From assembly GCA_016184115.1 (NCBI GenBank), contig JACPDH010000022.1:1-64000 (forward strand): a stretch of 64,000 nt of DNA. The letters run 5' to 3'. Below the pieces are notes generated by a model. The model searched no databases, had not been told where the DNA came from, and worked only from the letters and a program-made list of their open reading frames with translations. This DNA comes from Acidobacteriota bacterium. GTDB taxonomy: Bacteria > Acidobacteriota > Thermoanaerobaculia > Gp7-AA8. Each line of letters starts with the position of its first letter. Within the stretch, counting starts at the first letter, position 1. A program made the position numbers and the translations under genes. This document shows positions 1-9,383 of this stretch, piece by piece.

Positions 1-443
1 TCGCGGATATCGAGCGTGACGTCGGCCATCTTATAGTACCTGAGCCGGTACTGGTACAGATCGCGGACCGCGATCTCATCGCGGAACATCGGTCTCTCGG
101 CCGCCTTCGCACCCACTCGCTTCATCACGAGTGGTAGTGGCGCCTGCAAGTAGACCGAAATGCCGTGCGCAAGTACAAACTGGATGTTCTCCTCGAACGT
201 GAATGTTCCCCCACCGGTGGCGATGACGCCGTGCTCGAGGTGTTGCGTGGAACGGAGTAGATCCGATTCACGCCGCCGGAAATGCGGCTCTCCCTTCTCG
301 GCAAAGATCTCGCGGACAGGCATGCCCTCGGCGGCCTCGATGAGCTCGTCAAGGTCGAAGAATGGGACGCCCAGGCGGCGGGACACTTCCTGTCCGACGG
401 CGGTCTTGCCTGCACCCATAAAGCCAATAACGTAGATCTTCAT
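1..443 (-). CDS. aroK: shikimate kinase, 3' end cut by window edge
   Basis: Shikimate kinase phosphorylates the 3-hydroxyl of shikimate with ATP in the cytoplasmic pathway to chorismate. The frame opens MKIYVIGFMGAGKTAVG, a textbook P-loop in the position usual for the family. A DLD substrate-binding motif follows near residue 33 and an ATGGG motif near residue 80. About 147 residues are visible and the gene runs off the left edge, so the last 20-30 residues are missing. The ATG at 441-443 is the only start that gives the standard N-terminus; no clear Shine-Dalgarno precedes it. It lies 31 bases after the accC stop on the same strand and is probably co-transcribed with it. aroC, a later gene of the pathway, is elsewhere at about 31 kb. 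Confidence 0.93.
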   Translation of the reverse strand, partial: MKIYVIGFMGAGKTAVGQEVSRRLGVPFFDLDELIEAAEGMPVREIFAEKGEPHFRRRESDLLRSTQHLEHGVIATGGGTFTFEENIQFVLAHGISVYLQAPLPLVMKRVGAKAAERPMFRDEIAVRDLYQYRLRYYKMADVTLDIR

Positions 444-474
444 ACGACCAGAGGCCGCGACGCGAACCCTGCGG

Positions 475-1575
475 CTACTTGAGTAGCGCCTCCATGAAGC
501 GTGTCGAAAGCTCGCCTCGGAGGAATCTCGGATCGCTCAAAATGCGGCGCTGAAGCGGAATCGTCGTCTTGATTCCTTCGACGATGAACATGTCGAGGGC
601 GCGGCGTCCCCGTTCGATCGCGTCGCGGCGCGACGGCGCTTTGACGATCAGTTTGGCGATCATGGAGTCGTAGTGAGGCGGGATCATGTAGTCGCCGTAC
701 GCTGCGGTGTCGACGCGCACTCCTGGTCCGCCCGGCTGGTGGAACGTAGTGATACGCCCAGGGTTAGGCGCGAACGTCACCGGGTCTTCGGCGTTGATTC
801 GGAACTCGATGGCGTGCCCCTCCATCGCGATCTGCTTCGGAAATGACAGCTTCTCGCCCGCGGCGACGAAGATCTGTTCACGCACGAGATCGAGGCCGGT
901 CACTTCCTCCGTCACTGGGTGCTCGACCTGAATGCGTGTATTCATCTCCATGAAATAGAAGTTCGAGCCGTCGACGAGGAACTCGATCGTTCCCGCGTTC
1001 TGATAGCCGACCGCCTCACATACCCTAACCGCAGCCGCACCCATCCGCTCGCGAAACTCGGGCGTCATCATGGGAGACGGTGACTCCTCCATCAGCTTCT
1101 GATGCCGCCGCTGGATGGAGCACTCGCGCTCGCCGAGATGGACGATTCGTCCATGTGCGTCGCCAAAGACCTGAAACTCGATGTGCCGCGGGTTCTGAAG
1201 GTACTTCTCGATGTACACGTCGGCGACGCCAAATGCGCGCTCCGCTTCGTGCCTCGCCGTGTCATACGCGGTTCGAAGCTCCTTCTCGTCCCAACAGATT
1301 CGCATGCCGCGTCCGCCTCCGCCGGCAGACGCCTTCAGGATGACCGGGAATCCGATCTCGCGGGCAATCCCTTCCGCCGTATCGACGTCCTCCACAGGAC
1401 CGTCACTCCCAGGGATGATCGGGACGCCCGCAGCCTTTGCGGTCTCTCGCGCGCGCGACTTGTTGCCCATGAGGCGGATCGCCTCGGCCGGGGGGCCGAT
1501 GAAACGAATTCCGCACTCCTCGAGGATTTCCGCGAAGTGGTCGTTCTCAGCCAGGAATCCATAGCCGGGATGCAC
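475..1575 (-). CDS. accC: biotin carboxylase subunit of acetyl-CoA carboxylase, 5' end damaged or deleted
   Basis: AccC carboxylates the biotin on AccB using ATP and bicarbonate, the first step of fatty-acid synthesis. [10 protein letters not shown], the ATP-grasp glycine loop ([10 protein letters not shown]), [14 protein letters not shown] and a complete C-terminus are all present. The 366 residues from HPGYGF onward match the family. Homology continues upstream in the same frame ([19 protein letters not shown], to about 1650) and then stops. The first 50 or so residues, including the IANRGEIA motif, are absent, and only about 60 bases remain before the accB stop. There is no ATG, GTG or TTG in frame before the GTG at 1573-1575. 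An out-of-frame ATG-TTC at 1658-1660 may be the remains of the true start. The cause is either a real deletion or an assembly error; the family assignment itself is secure. Confidence 0.85.
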   Translation of the reverse strand: MHPGYGFLAENDHFAEILEECGIRFIGPPAEAIRLMGNKSRARETAKAAGVPIIPGSDGPVEDVDTAEGIAREIGFPVILKASAGGGGRGMRICWDEKELRTAYDTARHEAERAFGVADVYIEKYLQNPRHIEFQVFGDAHGRIVHLGERECSIQRRHQKLMEESPSPMMTPEFRERMGAAAVRVCEAVGYQNAGTIEFLVDGSNFYFMEMNTRIQVEHPVTEEVTGLDLVREQIFVAAGEKLSFPKQIAMEGHAIEFRINAEDPVTFAPNPGRITTFHQPGGPGVRVDTAAYGDYMIPPHYDSMIAKLIVKAPSRRDAIERGRRALDMFIVEGIKTTIPLQRRILSDPRFLRGELSTRFMEALLK

Positions 1576-1714
1576 TGCGTCGGCACCCGTGATCTCAGCA
1601 GCCGCGATGATGCTCGAGATGTTCAGGTAGCTTTGCTTCGAGGTCGGCGGTAGAGAACATGACGGTTCCAGGCTGTCTCGGTCCGTGGCGATACCGGACG
1701 CGCGTCCGACGCGG

Positions 1715-2209
<495 letters not shown>

Positions 2210-2210
2210 G

Positions 2211-2600
2211 TCAGCTCAGCTCATCCCTTAGTCTGAATTTGAGTTTCCGCAGCTCGTATCTCGCGCGCCCGAAGTTGCCGTCCCGATCGAGGACGAGCAG
2301 CACGAAATACTCAGCGGTGACCGCGGAGAGTATCGTGATGTAGCGGTCGGTGACAAGCGAGAACTGCTCCACGCTTCCGACGTTCAGGTCGGCGCTCGAG
2401 ATCCGAACCGACTTCACGAACGAACCAAGCTCGGCGCCGAGCGAATCGAGCATCACGTCGTCGCGCTTTCGAATCGAATCGATGGCGATGCCATCGAGCC
2501 CGAGAAGGCTCACGCCGAGGACGCCATCGACTCTGGTTCCGAGCTCTTCCAGCACTCCCCTGAATGGGCTGCTCACGATCGGGTCACCCTGGCCCGCCAC
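2211..2600 (-). CDS. roadblock/LC7 (MglB-like) domain protein
   Basis: A single-domain cytoplasmic protein of 129 residues. The pattern is that of the roadblock/LC7 fold: helix, then GVLGVSLLGLDGIAIDS, then a central strand-helix, then QFSLVTDRYITILSAVTAEYFVLLVLDRDGNFGRARYELRK. Members of this family dimerise and regulate small Ras-like GTPases (MglB on MglA). No GTPase gene is present in the window. The chosen start is GTG at 2598-2600, inside the 3' end of the TPR gene (28-base overlap). A second GTG a few codons later would also be acceptable. It is followed at once by accB, so it sits in the fatty-acid operon; what it does there is unknown. Confidence 0.8.
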   Translation of the reverse strand: MAGQGDPIVSSPFRGVLEELGTRVDGVLGVSLLGLDGIAIDSIRKRDDVMLDSLGAELGSFVKSVRISSADLNVGSVEQFSLVTDRYITILSAVTAEYFVLLVLDRDGNFGRARYELRKLKFRLRDELS

Positions 2601-3664
2601 GTCTCGAGTCTCTTGATCTTGCCACCTTTCCCCGAGGAGTCGGAGCGGGGCGGTTCGGAATGGGCGGCGCCTCGGGAGAGCGCATCCCGCGCCTCGGCGT
2701 TGTCAGGGTGAAGTTCGAGCACCTGCCTGTAGAGCTCGGCCGCCTGCGCGTCGTGTCCCTGACTCTCGAAGAGTTGAGCCATGGTCAGAGTCGCGGGAAT
2801 CGGGGTCGATGATCCACCCTCCTCGTATCCAGTCTCGGACTCATCCCGCGTTACGTCGAGCCTCGTGGACGTAGGAGCCTCGCCGATCGTCGTTCCGGCA
2901 ATTTCGCCGAATGGCTCGGGTTCTGCTGCGGATTCCTCGGCAGCGATCGGCGGAGGAACGAAAGGAGCCTCCGGCTCGCTGATCGCTGCTTCGTCGAGGC
3001 CCGAAAGAGGGCCAGCCTCTACTCCCGGAGTATCGAGCAGGCTCGAAAGCGCCGCCTCCGACGTGCTTCCAAACGGCTCCTCGTCAACGGTGAACGGATG
3101 GGAATCGGTCAGATCGAATCGCGATGCGTCGGGCAGGAGTGGCTCGACGGATGCGACGGCGGGTTCATCCGACTCCGCCAACACGAAGGGAGCCTCGACC
3201 ACAGGTTGGGGTTCTGCCGTCACTGCGGGGTAATTCGCTGGATTCAATTCACGATCGAGCCGCTCGATCTCCGACTCGACCTCACTGTCCGCCGGCATCA
3301 GCGCGTACACGAGCTTGAACTTCTTGATCGCCTCGACCTTGTCGCCGACGCCCAGGTACGCTTGAGCAAGGAGCTTCGCGGCCACGACGTTGCCAGCGTC
3401 GAGAGCGAGAGCGCGCTTCAGCACCTCAACCGCCTCGTGGTCACGGCCGCGCTCGCGCAGAACCCGGCCGAGCGAGATCCACGCAGACAGGTATGCCGGG
3501 TGGCCCTGAAGTCCTTCTCGAAGGATCTCCTCGGCCTGCTCGAGCTGGTGAATCTTCCTCAGCTCCTCGGCGAGCGGATAGAAATGCCGCGACTTCGGCT
3601 CGGCTTTCAGCCTTCCTCGAAGCTCTTCGATCTTCGGAGTCGTGGCTGCCGTCGCGTCCGCCAT
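2573..3664 (-). CDS. tetratricopeptide repeat protein
   Basis: A 363-residue protein with no signal peptide or membrane segment. About three TPR units occupy residues 10-135 (for example HPAYLSAWISLGRVLRERGRDHEA). A long acidic, Pro/Ala/Glu-rich and probably disordered stretch covers about 140-280. One more TPR lies near the C-terminus (MAQLFESQGHDAQAAELYRQVLELHPDNAEARDAL). TPRs bind partner proteins, so this is likely an adaptor. It is the first gene of the run TPR, roadblock, accB, accC, aroK, and its end overlaps the roadblock gene by 28 bases. That suggests the first two products work together, perhaps with a small GTPase encoded elsewhere. The ATG at 3664 has a weak GGA-type ribosome site. 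Confidence 0.82.
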   Translation of the reverse strand: MADATAATTPKIEELRGRLKAEPKSRHFYPLAEELRKIHQLEQAEEILREGLQGHPAYLSAWISLGRVLRERGRDHEAVEVLKRALALDAGNVVAAKLLAQAYLGVGDKVEAIKKFKLVYALMPADSEVESEIERLDRELNPANYPAVTAEPQPVVEAPFVLAESDEPAVASVEPLLPDASRFDLTDSHPFTVDEEPFGSTSEAALSSLLDTPGVEAGPLSGLDEAAISEPEAPFVPPPIAAEESAAEPEPFGEIAGTTIGEAPTSTRLDVTRDESETGYEEGGSSTPIPATLTMAQLFESQGHDAQAAELYRQVLELHPDNAEARDALSRGAAHSEPPRSDSSGKGGKIKRLETWRARVTRS

Positions 3665-3705
3665 TCGTTAGCGTCCTGCCCACGCAAATTCTACCGCATT
3701 CGACA

Positions 3706-3734
3706 CGACGACCGCCCCGAAGGGGCGGTCGTCG
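3706..3734 (-). terminator. hairpin terminator after the pilus operon
   Basis: A perfect 13-bp stem (CGACGACCGCCCC and its complement) closes on what reads on the minus strand as a C-UUCG-G loop, 26 bases after the stop of the IPT-domain lipoprotein gene. No strong U-tract follows. It fits the end of the pilM-to-lipoprotein transcript. The promoter of the TPR-acc operon should lie between this hairpin and 3664. Confidence 0.75.
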
Positions 3735-3760
3735 ACATGAGTTCGTCTCAAGCTCCGACT

Positions 3761-5719
3761 CTACGGCGCGTTCCCGCTTCCACTCAGCGGTAGCGCAAAC
3801 GTGCCGCCCGAGAAATCCACCGCCGCAGGCGCTGAGTAATCAGCATCCGTTCCCGTCACCGGCGGCGAGAACCTCAGCGTGAATTGTGCAGATCCTGCCG
3901 GCGCCAGGGATGTCGTGTTAAGCGGTACCAGCACCGAGAAGGGCGCAACAACGCCGCTCACGTTGAGACCGCTGACCGGAACGCCGCCAATGTTCGTGAC
4001 GGTAAATAGGATGTCTGCCGTCGCGCCCTCCGCCACGACTCCAAATGATCCGGCGGGGCTTACGGTGATCGCCGGCTCGGTGACACACGTCGGTGCTGCA
4101 GGCGCGATCGGAACGGAAATCGTTGCACCGCAGCCATTGAGAATGTTCTCGAACTCGATCTCGAAGTCCGTCACGACATCGATCGTGCCGGTTACTCCTC
4201 CACCCGTGATGCAGTCATCAGTCTCAAACTCGAGGCCAGCCGGCACCACGAACGTAAAGGTCGTTGCCGCGAACGCATCGCTCGCTGCAGCTGGAGCCGG
4301 GAACACGGTCTTGCCCCCGATGCTAAGCTTCACATTGCCAAACCCAGGATCGTCAACAACGATCGATCCACCTGCGCCTTCCACTAACGGCAGCGGCGAC
4401 ACCGAAAGGATCTTCGTCGTCACCCGATACGTGAACCCGTTGTCCAGCGTAGCGGTCCCCGTGCCGGCCGGTTGCTCGAGGTTTGTGACGACTACACTGC
4501 CGCCCCCCGCGCCTCCGCCCCCACCGTCGCACTGAATTGCACCCGTGAGCACTACGACTTCCGTGCCCGACACGCGGACGACCTGCGCCGGGATGCCCGC
4601 AATTGAAACCTGGACCGGATCGTCGAATCCGAAGCCGAATACCGTCACCCGGTCGCCGCCCAGATGCGTGCCGACCGACGGCGATACTCCTGTGATCTCG
4701 ATCTCCGGTCCGTAACGGAACGCGTTAGCAAGGGTCGCTTGCGTACCCGAGGCGAGGTTGAGAACCCGTACACTCACCGACGAGTTCAGGAACGACGATC
4801 CGAGGCCCGATGCAGCAGGTGTAGTCGCCTGGATCTGACTGAAGGTCACACTCGTAACGTCAAGCTCGACCTGCGTGGCACCCGCACCAAAGAAGACCTT
4901 CGCGGGAGACTGGAATCCTGAGCCGAAAATCGTGATCCGCGTGTTTCCTTCATTCGGTCCCGAAGCAGGACTGACATGCTCGATACTAGGCGTCAGGATC
5001 TCGAGCTCGTATCGATATCCGTTTGTCAGCGTTGCGGCCGCTTCGTTTGCTGTTCCGGCCTCCGCAATCACGCGCACGTCGACTTCGCGGAACTGCTCCG
5101 AAGCCGCAAGATTCGTCGCTGGCGTGACAGCCTTGATCTGCGTGTCAGTCACCGAGACGACCGTAGCTTCCTTTGAACCGAAGAAGACGCGCACGGGGGT
5201 CCTGAAGTTAGACCCGACGATCGTCACAACTTGATTGCCGGAAGGAGGACCCGATGAAGGCGTAACCGACGAAATCTGCGGACCGTCTCCACTGCCGCCG
5301 TCGACCTCGAAGTTGATCGTGATCGATTTCGACACATTTCCGAGACGCGCGGTCACCACGGCGGAACCGACCTCGGCCGAAGTGAGGGTTACATTCGCTG
5401 CGCCTCCGGACGTCGTCCTGAGCGCGAAAGTACCTGCCGTCTCGACGAACGAACCGAAGGTCGTCGCGAACTCGATCGCAGTACCGTTCACCACGTTGGC
5501 GCCCGCAGACGTCGCTCGCGCCGTGATGACGGCACTCGAACCCACCGGTGGGTTCACATTCGACGCTGTCAGCGTGATCGTGATGTCGCTCGTCGGCGGG
5601 GTCGTACCGCCCCCTCCACCCGTGCTGGGCTCGGTCGGCGACTCCGACTGGCAACCGAAAAGGGCCAGCAGAAGGACCGTGGCGATCGTCGCCACCGTTC
5701 GCGTCTTCATCGTCTTCAT
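3761..5719 (-). CDS. IPT/TIG-domain lipoprotein at the end of the pilus operon
   Basis: A 652-residue exported protein. It begins MKTMKTRTVATIATVLLLALFGC, a lipoprotein signal with the lipidated Cys near residue 23, followed by a Gly-rich linker. The order is: an Ig-like domain resembling bacterial invasin repeats (about 45-140); three IPT/TIG domains, each opening with a phrase like PQISSVTPSSGPPSGNQVVTIVGSNF; a less clear region; and a C-terminal Ig-like domain of the kind found in choice-of-anchor proteins (TNIGGVPVSGLNVSG...RFSPPVTGTDADYS). The ATG at 5719 has GGGAGAG just upstream; an in-frame ATG 30 bases earlier lacks one. It lies 51 bases after the preceding lipoprotein gene on the same strand. 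The role is unknown: a surface or pilus-associated adhesin-like protein is an inference. Confidence 0.8.
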   Translation of the reverse strand: MKTMKTRTVATIATVLLLALFGCQSESPTEPSTGGGGGTTPPTSDITITLTASNVNPPVGSSAVITARATSAGANVVNGTAIEFATTFGSFVETAGTFALRTTSGGAANVTLTSAEVGSAVVTARLGNVSKSITINFEVDGGSGDGPQISSVTPSSGPPSGNQVVTIVGSNFRTPVRVFFGSKEATVVSVTDTQIKAVTPATNLAASEQFREVDVRVIAEAGTANEAAATLTNGYRYELEILTPSIEHVSPASGPNEGNTRITIFGSGFQSPAKVFFGAGATQVELDVTSVTFSQIQATTPAASGLGSSFLNSSVSVRVLNLASGTQATLANAFRYGPEIEITGVSPSVGTHLGGDRVTVFGFGFDDPVQVSIAGIPAQVVRVSGTEVVVLTGAIQCDGGGGGAGGGSVVVTNLEQPAGTGTATLDNGFTYRVTTKILSVSPLPLVEGAGGSIVVDDPGFGNVKLSIGGKTVFPAPAAASDAFAATTFTFVVPAGLEFETDDCITGGGVTGTIDVVTDFEIEFENILNGCGATISVPIAPAAPTCVTEPAITVSPAGSFGVVAEGATADILFTVTNIGGVPVSGLNVSGVVAPFSVLVPLNTTSLAPAGSAQFTLRFSPPVTGTDADYSAPAAVDFSGGTFALPLSGSGNAP

Positions 5720-5770
5720 CGTCGTCTCTCCCAACATCCTCTCACCCATCCACCGGTAACCTGGAGTCCG

Positions 5771-6352
5771 CTAATTCACGATCGAGCAGCCGCACCCGAA
5801 GCAGAACGAAAGCGGGAAGCGGGTCTCGGCCGATACCTTCTCGCCCGAAAGCGTCTCACCGAACACCTCGATCTTCGTTTCGATGATGATGATCGGCTTG
5901 CCGGTCTCGGGATCGCGTCCGCCGTTCTCCGGGAGCAATGCCACAAACGGCGCCTGCCGCAGTGCATTCGCGTCATACAGAAGGAATCCGGTGACGTCAC
6001 CGCTGGAGCCCGGATCGATCGTCCCTGAAAGCGCCTGGACATACGCCGGCGGAACGACAGTACCGCCGTCGGTGCGCTTGTAGGTGATCCGAACCGTGCT
6101 GAGTTTGACGCCGAGGAACCGGGTGTCTGAGTTAAGCGTCTTGATGACGGACCGGATACTCAGCGTTCCAACGCCTACGGTGCAACCCGTCTCCGGCGCG
6201 TAGTCGTAAACCAGAATGGCCTGGTCGAACGACGCGATCAACTCTACCGGCGAGCCTTCCTCGTTGATGTCGCTGCCGCAGGAATTGAGCCCCAGCAACG
6301 CGGCAACCGCGAGCAACACCAGAGTCGTCTTTCCGATCGTCTTCGTGTTCAT
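5771..6352 (-). CDS. hypothetical lipoprotein, pilus operon
   Basis: A 193-residue predicted lipoprotein with signal MNTKTIGKTTLVLLAVAALLGLNSC, whose lipobox is LNSC. The mature part looks all-beta and ends in a Cys-rich tail (CFGCGCSIVN). I recognise no family. The ATG at 6352 has a good GAGGAA-type ribosome site; the upstream in-frame ATG does not. It lies 48 bases after pilQ and 51 bases before the IPT-domain lipoprotein gene, all on one strand, so it is probably transcribed with the pilus genes. A lipoprotein beside a secretin gene could be a pilotin or a secretin-associated protein, but the sequence does not show this. Confidence 0.72.
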   Translation of the reverse strand: MNTKTIGKTTLVLLAVAALLGLNSCGSDINEEGSPVELIASFDQAILVYDYAPETGCTVGVGTLSIRSVIKTLNSDTRFLGVKLSTVRITYKRTDGGTVVPPAYVQALSGTIDPGSSGDVTGFLLYDANALRQAPFVALLPENGGRDPETGKPIIIIETKIEVFGETLSGEKVSAETRFPLSFCFGCGCSIVN

Positions 6353-6400
6353 TTCCGTTCCTCGCCTCGTCCCATTCACCCGTCCCCGAGAGGCCAAACT

Positions 6401-8788
6401 CTACTGAGTCCTCACGATCTTGGGCGTGATAAAGATCAGCAACTCATCGTGCTTACTACTGATGTCGTGGTTCTTGAACAGCCAGCCGAGAACCGGGATC
6501 TTCCAAAGGAGCGGTACTCTGTCCTGGCTCCGGTTCTCCGTTGCCGTGTAGATGCCGCCGATGACCGTCGTCCCGCCGTCGCGAACCATGAGGCGTGTCT
6601 GCGCGCGTCGGGTTGACAGCGGCACATTGTTCGCGCCACCGAGCGCGATACCAGTCAGCGGCTCGGTCTTCTGTACCTGCACGTCCATGATGACAGTATC
6701 GCGCGCGGTGATTTGCGGCGTGACCGAAAGCCGCAGTGTGGCGTCGACGTACTGGACAGTCGTCGTGAAGTTCACTCGGGTTTGAACCGGAATCTGCGTA
6801 CCGCTCTGGATTTCAGCCGACTGATTGTCCTGCGTCACGATCTTCGGCGCACTCACAATCCGCGCAAGACCGTCGTTTTCAGCAGCCGCGAGCGCGATGT
6901 CGAGATCGAACGCGCCAAGAACATCGGTCATCGCAATATCGAGCAGCGTGTTGCCGCGACCGAAGCTGAACGGACCGCCAGCGACATCAACCGCGTTAGG
7001 GAACTGGAGCCCGGTGCCAGTACCGAGCGCCGGGTCGTAAATCATCCCGAAGCCCCAGTCGATGCCGAACTGCTGCAGGAAGTTCTTCGTCGTCTCGACG
7101 ATTCTCGCCTCGATCACGACCTGAGGCGTCGCGATGTCGACCGTATCGATGAGGTTCAACATCGTCTGCAGGTAATCGGGGACCTCGGTGATGACGAGCT
7201 GATTCGTTCTCGTATCGACGATGATCTTGCCCTTCGGCGACGCCATCTGGGTGAGTAACCCCGCTACGGTGTCCGCCTTCGCGTACGACAGGTCCTTGAT
7301 GATCGTCACCGTCTGGACGTTGAGCCGGGCTTCCTCATCGAGCTTTCGTTGGTCGGAAGCTTCCTTCGAGAGGCGGTCGATCGTACCGACTCGCATCACG
7401 TTGCCCTGCAGCGTGTAGGTGAGACCGTTCTGCCGGAGGATGATCTCCAGCGCCTGATCCCAAGGGACCGCCACGAACTCGACCGTCACCGTTCCGGCGA
7501 CGCCAGGATCAACTGCAATGTTCAGTCCAGTAAGTTGCGCGAAGGTACGAAGTACGTCCTTCACGTCCGCGTCTTTGAGGCTGAGGTCGATCGGCTCACC
7601 GGTGTATACACGTTCCCCGGCGCTGAGCGTCCTGCTCTGCCCCTCCTCCGTCATCCGCCCTCCCGTCATTTCGGGAGCGGTGGGATCGGCGGCCGCCCTA
7701 ACTACGTGCCGCTCCGTGGACGGCTCTGGCTGCCTTGGTGACCGAGGCATCTCGGTCTCGGCGACGACGGGAACTTCCGCTGCCTCTTCGAACACGCTTG
7801 GCGCCTGCGCGGGAGCAACCGGAGATTCCACGACTCGGGTCGCGGGCGCCATGCCCCCGAACGCCACGAACACGCTGTCACCGTCGGCGGCGACGTGATA
7901 CTCGGTCGACACTCCTAGGTCGAACACAACTCTGGTCACAGGTCGCGGGCTCGTCTGGAATTGCGCAACGCGAACGCGACGTACCGACGCGCTGTCGAGA
8001 TCCTGCTGCGGCTTGCTCACCGCGTTTCGAACACCATTGAGATCGATCACCAGGCGAGCCGGGTTCTCGAGCCGGAATGCCGTGTAGTCGAGGGTACCGT
8101 CCGCAGATAGGCGCACCCCGATGCCGCCGTCGAGCGGTTCCGGAGTGACGCGATCGAGCTCGCGAGCCGGGCGACCGCTGGATTTTGCGGTGCGCGGCGC
8201 TGCAACCGACGGCGCGGGCACGGACGGCTCCTCCCGAACGGCAGGCGCCTTCACGACCGCGGGGACCTCTGCCGCTTTCACCGGGACGTCGGGAACGGCT
8301 TCCGGCTCGTCGACGATGGGTGCTGATGTCGCCACTTCACCATTCGCGCCGCCAAAGCGAATCGCGATTCCTCGATCGAAGCTGAGCGTCTCGGGACGCG
8401 CATCGCTTCGAAGGCGAATCGTGACCCGCGTGAGGGCAGCGCCAAGCTCCAGGGCCTCGTCGGCCGAAACGGACGCGACCGCGTCTGGAAGCGACGTCGG
8501 AACCAAGGCCTCCGGACCCTTGGCCGCGAGTGGAAGGTCGACGACGTAGACTCCCGGCTGCGGCGAATACGATGAGAAGGCCGGAGTGACGTTCGTCTGG
8601 AGGATGAGCGTGTTCGCGTCCGCTTCGATCTTCTCGAGCGTCAATTGATCGCGTACGTCCCCTCCACCCCGGCTGTCTGGCGCCGCGGGCCTGGCCGACG
8701 CCACGGCGGCGAAGAGAGCCGCCGACAAGAGCAGGGTGACCGCCCTGAGCGTTTGCGGCTTGCTCACAAATTTCGCTTGCTTCACCAT
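6401..8788 (-). CDS. pilQ: type IV pilus secretin
   Basis: PilQ forms the outer-membrane ring through which type IV pili pass. The 795-residue protein has a signal sequence and two AMIN (peptidoglycan-binding) regions, about 40-135 and 225-320, with a Pro/Val-rich linker. An STN/secretin N-domain begins near 399 (IDLSLKDADVKDVLRTFAQLTGLNIAVDP). An N1 domain follows, then the secretin core from about 555 (VIEARIVETTKNFLQQFGIDWGF) to the C-terminal IPVLGWLFKNHD and LLIFITPKIV motifs. The start ATG at 8788 has GGAGGG upstream; the in-frame ATG at 8812 does not. It is the fifth gene of pilMNOPQ, 36 bases after pilP. Confidence 0.95.
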   Translation of the reverse strand: MVKQAKFVSKPQTLRAVTLLLSAALFAAVASARPAAPDSRGGGDVRDQLTLEKIEADANTLILQTNVTPAFSSYSPQPGVYVVDLPLAAKGPEALVPTSLPDAVASVSADEALELGAALTRVTIRLRSDARPETLSFDRGIAIRFGGANGEVATSAPIVDEPEAVPDVPVKAAEVPAVVKAPAVREEPSVPAPSVAAPRTAKSSGRPARELDRVTPEPLDGGIGVRLSADGTLDYTAFRLENPARLVIDLNGVRNAVSKPQQDLDSASVRRVRVAQFQTSPRPVTRVVFDLGVSTEYHVAADGDSVFVAFGGMAPATRVVESPVAPAQAPSVFEEAAEVPVVAETEMPRSPRQPEPSTERHVVRAAADPTAPEMTGGRMTEEGQSRTLSAGERVYTGEPIDLSLKDADVKDVLRTFAQLTGLNIAVDPGVAGTVTVEFVAVPWDQALEIILRQNGLTYTLQGNVMRVGTIDRLSKEASDQRKLDEEARLNVQTVTIIKDLSYAKADTVAGLLTQMASPKGKIIVDTRTNQLVITEVPDYLQTMLNLIDTVDIATPQVVIEARIVETTKNFLQQFGIDWGFGMIYDPALGTGTGLQFPNAVDVAGGPFSFGRGNTLLDIAMTDVLGAFDLDIALAAAENDGLARIVSAPKIVTQDNQSAEIQSGTQIPVQTRVNFTTTVQYVDATLRLSVTPQITARDTVIMDVQVQKTEPLTGIALGGANNVPLSTRRAQTRLMVRDGGTTVIGGIYTATENRSQDRVPLLWKIPVLGWLFKNHDISSKHDELLIFITPKIVRTQ

Positions 8789-8824
8789 CACACCAACCCT
8801 CCACGCAGCCATGCGGCTCCTACC

Positions 8825-9379
8825 TCACTTCTTCACCGTCTGAGGTACCAACTCTTTGACGACCTCTTTGTAGCGCTCGATTTGCGTCGGATCGTTGACT
8901 TCCTGCCGGAAGACGATCGATCCCTGGGCGATGCGGATGAGCTCTCCGTCGAACACTTTGTCGCCCACGCGGACGAGATAACCCTTGTTGTCGGGACCCT
9001 TGATCATTGCGACAAGCCCCTGTTTCGTCTTGACGACACCCGCCAGGTCGATCTCGTCCACGAGGAACCCGGGAACTCCGGGTGGCCTCTCGCCTTCTCC
9101 AAGCGATTGACGAGGGCCGATGAGCGAGCGGAACGGATCGCGGCGGCCCTGGGAATCGTAGCGATACGAGTCAGCTCCCACCGGCTGCTGCTGCAGCACA
9201 TCTTCGAGGTTCTGCTCGATGTCGAACTCGCCTTCCTTCCCAGGAGCGGCGGTCGTCGTATCGGCAGGAGCGGCCGTACCCGACTGCGGTGCGGCCGGCG
9301 CCTTCTGCGCCACGACCGGAGCCGCCACTACCGCGACGAGTCCGGCGATCAACACGAGTCGGTGCCAACGTCTATTCAT
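8825..9379 (-). CDS. pilP: type IV pilus assembly protein PilP
   Basis: PilP links the inner-membrane PilM/N/O platform to the PilQ secretin in the periplasm. The 184-residue protein starts MNRRWHRLVLIAGLVAVVAAPVVAQ, a cleavable signal peptide without the lipobox Cys of proteobacterial PilP. An Ala/Pro/Thr-rich spacer follows. The C-terminal domain carries the family pattern GRRDPFRSLI and VDEIDLAGVVKTKQGLVAMIKGPDNKGYLVRVGDKV. The ATG at 9379 lies 4 bases after the pilO stop. A longer in-frame ORF upstream is Arg-rich and is a shadow of pilO. Confidence 0.93.
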   Translation of the reverse strand: MNRRWHRLVLIAGLVAVVAAPVVAQKAPAAPQSGTAAPADTTTAAPGKEGEFDIEQNLEDVLQQQPVGADSYRYDSQGRRDPFRSLIGPRQSLGEGERPPGVPGFLVDEIDLAGVVKTKQGLVAMIKGPDNKGYLVRVGDKVFDGELIRIAQGSIVFRQEVNDPTQIERYKEVVKELVPQTVKK

Positions 9380-9383
9380 GATT

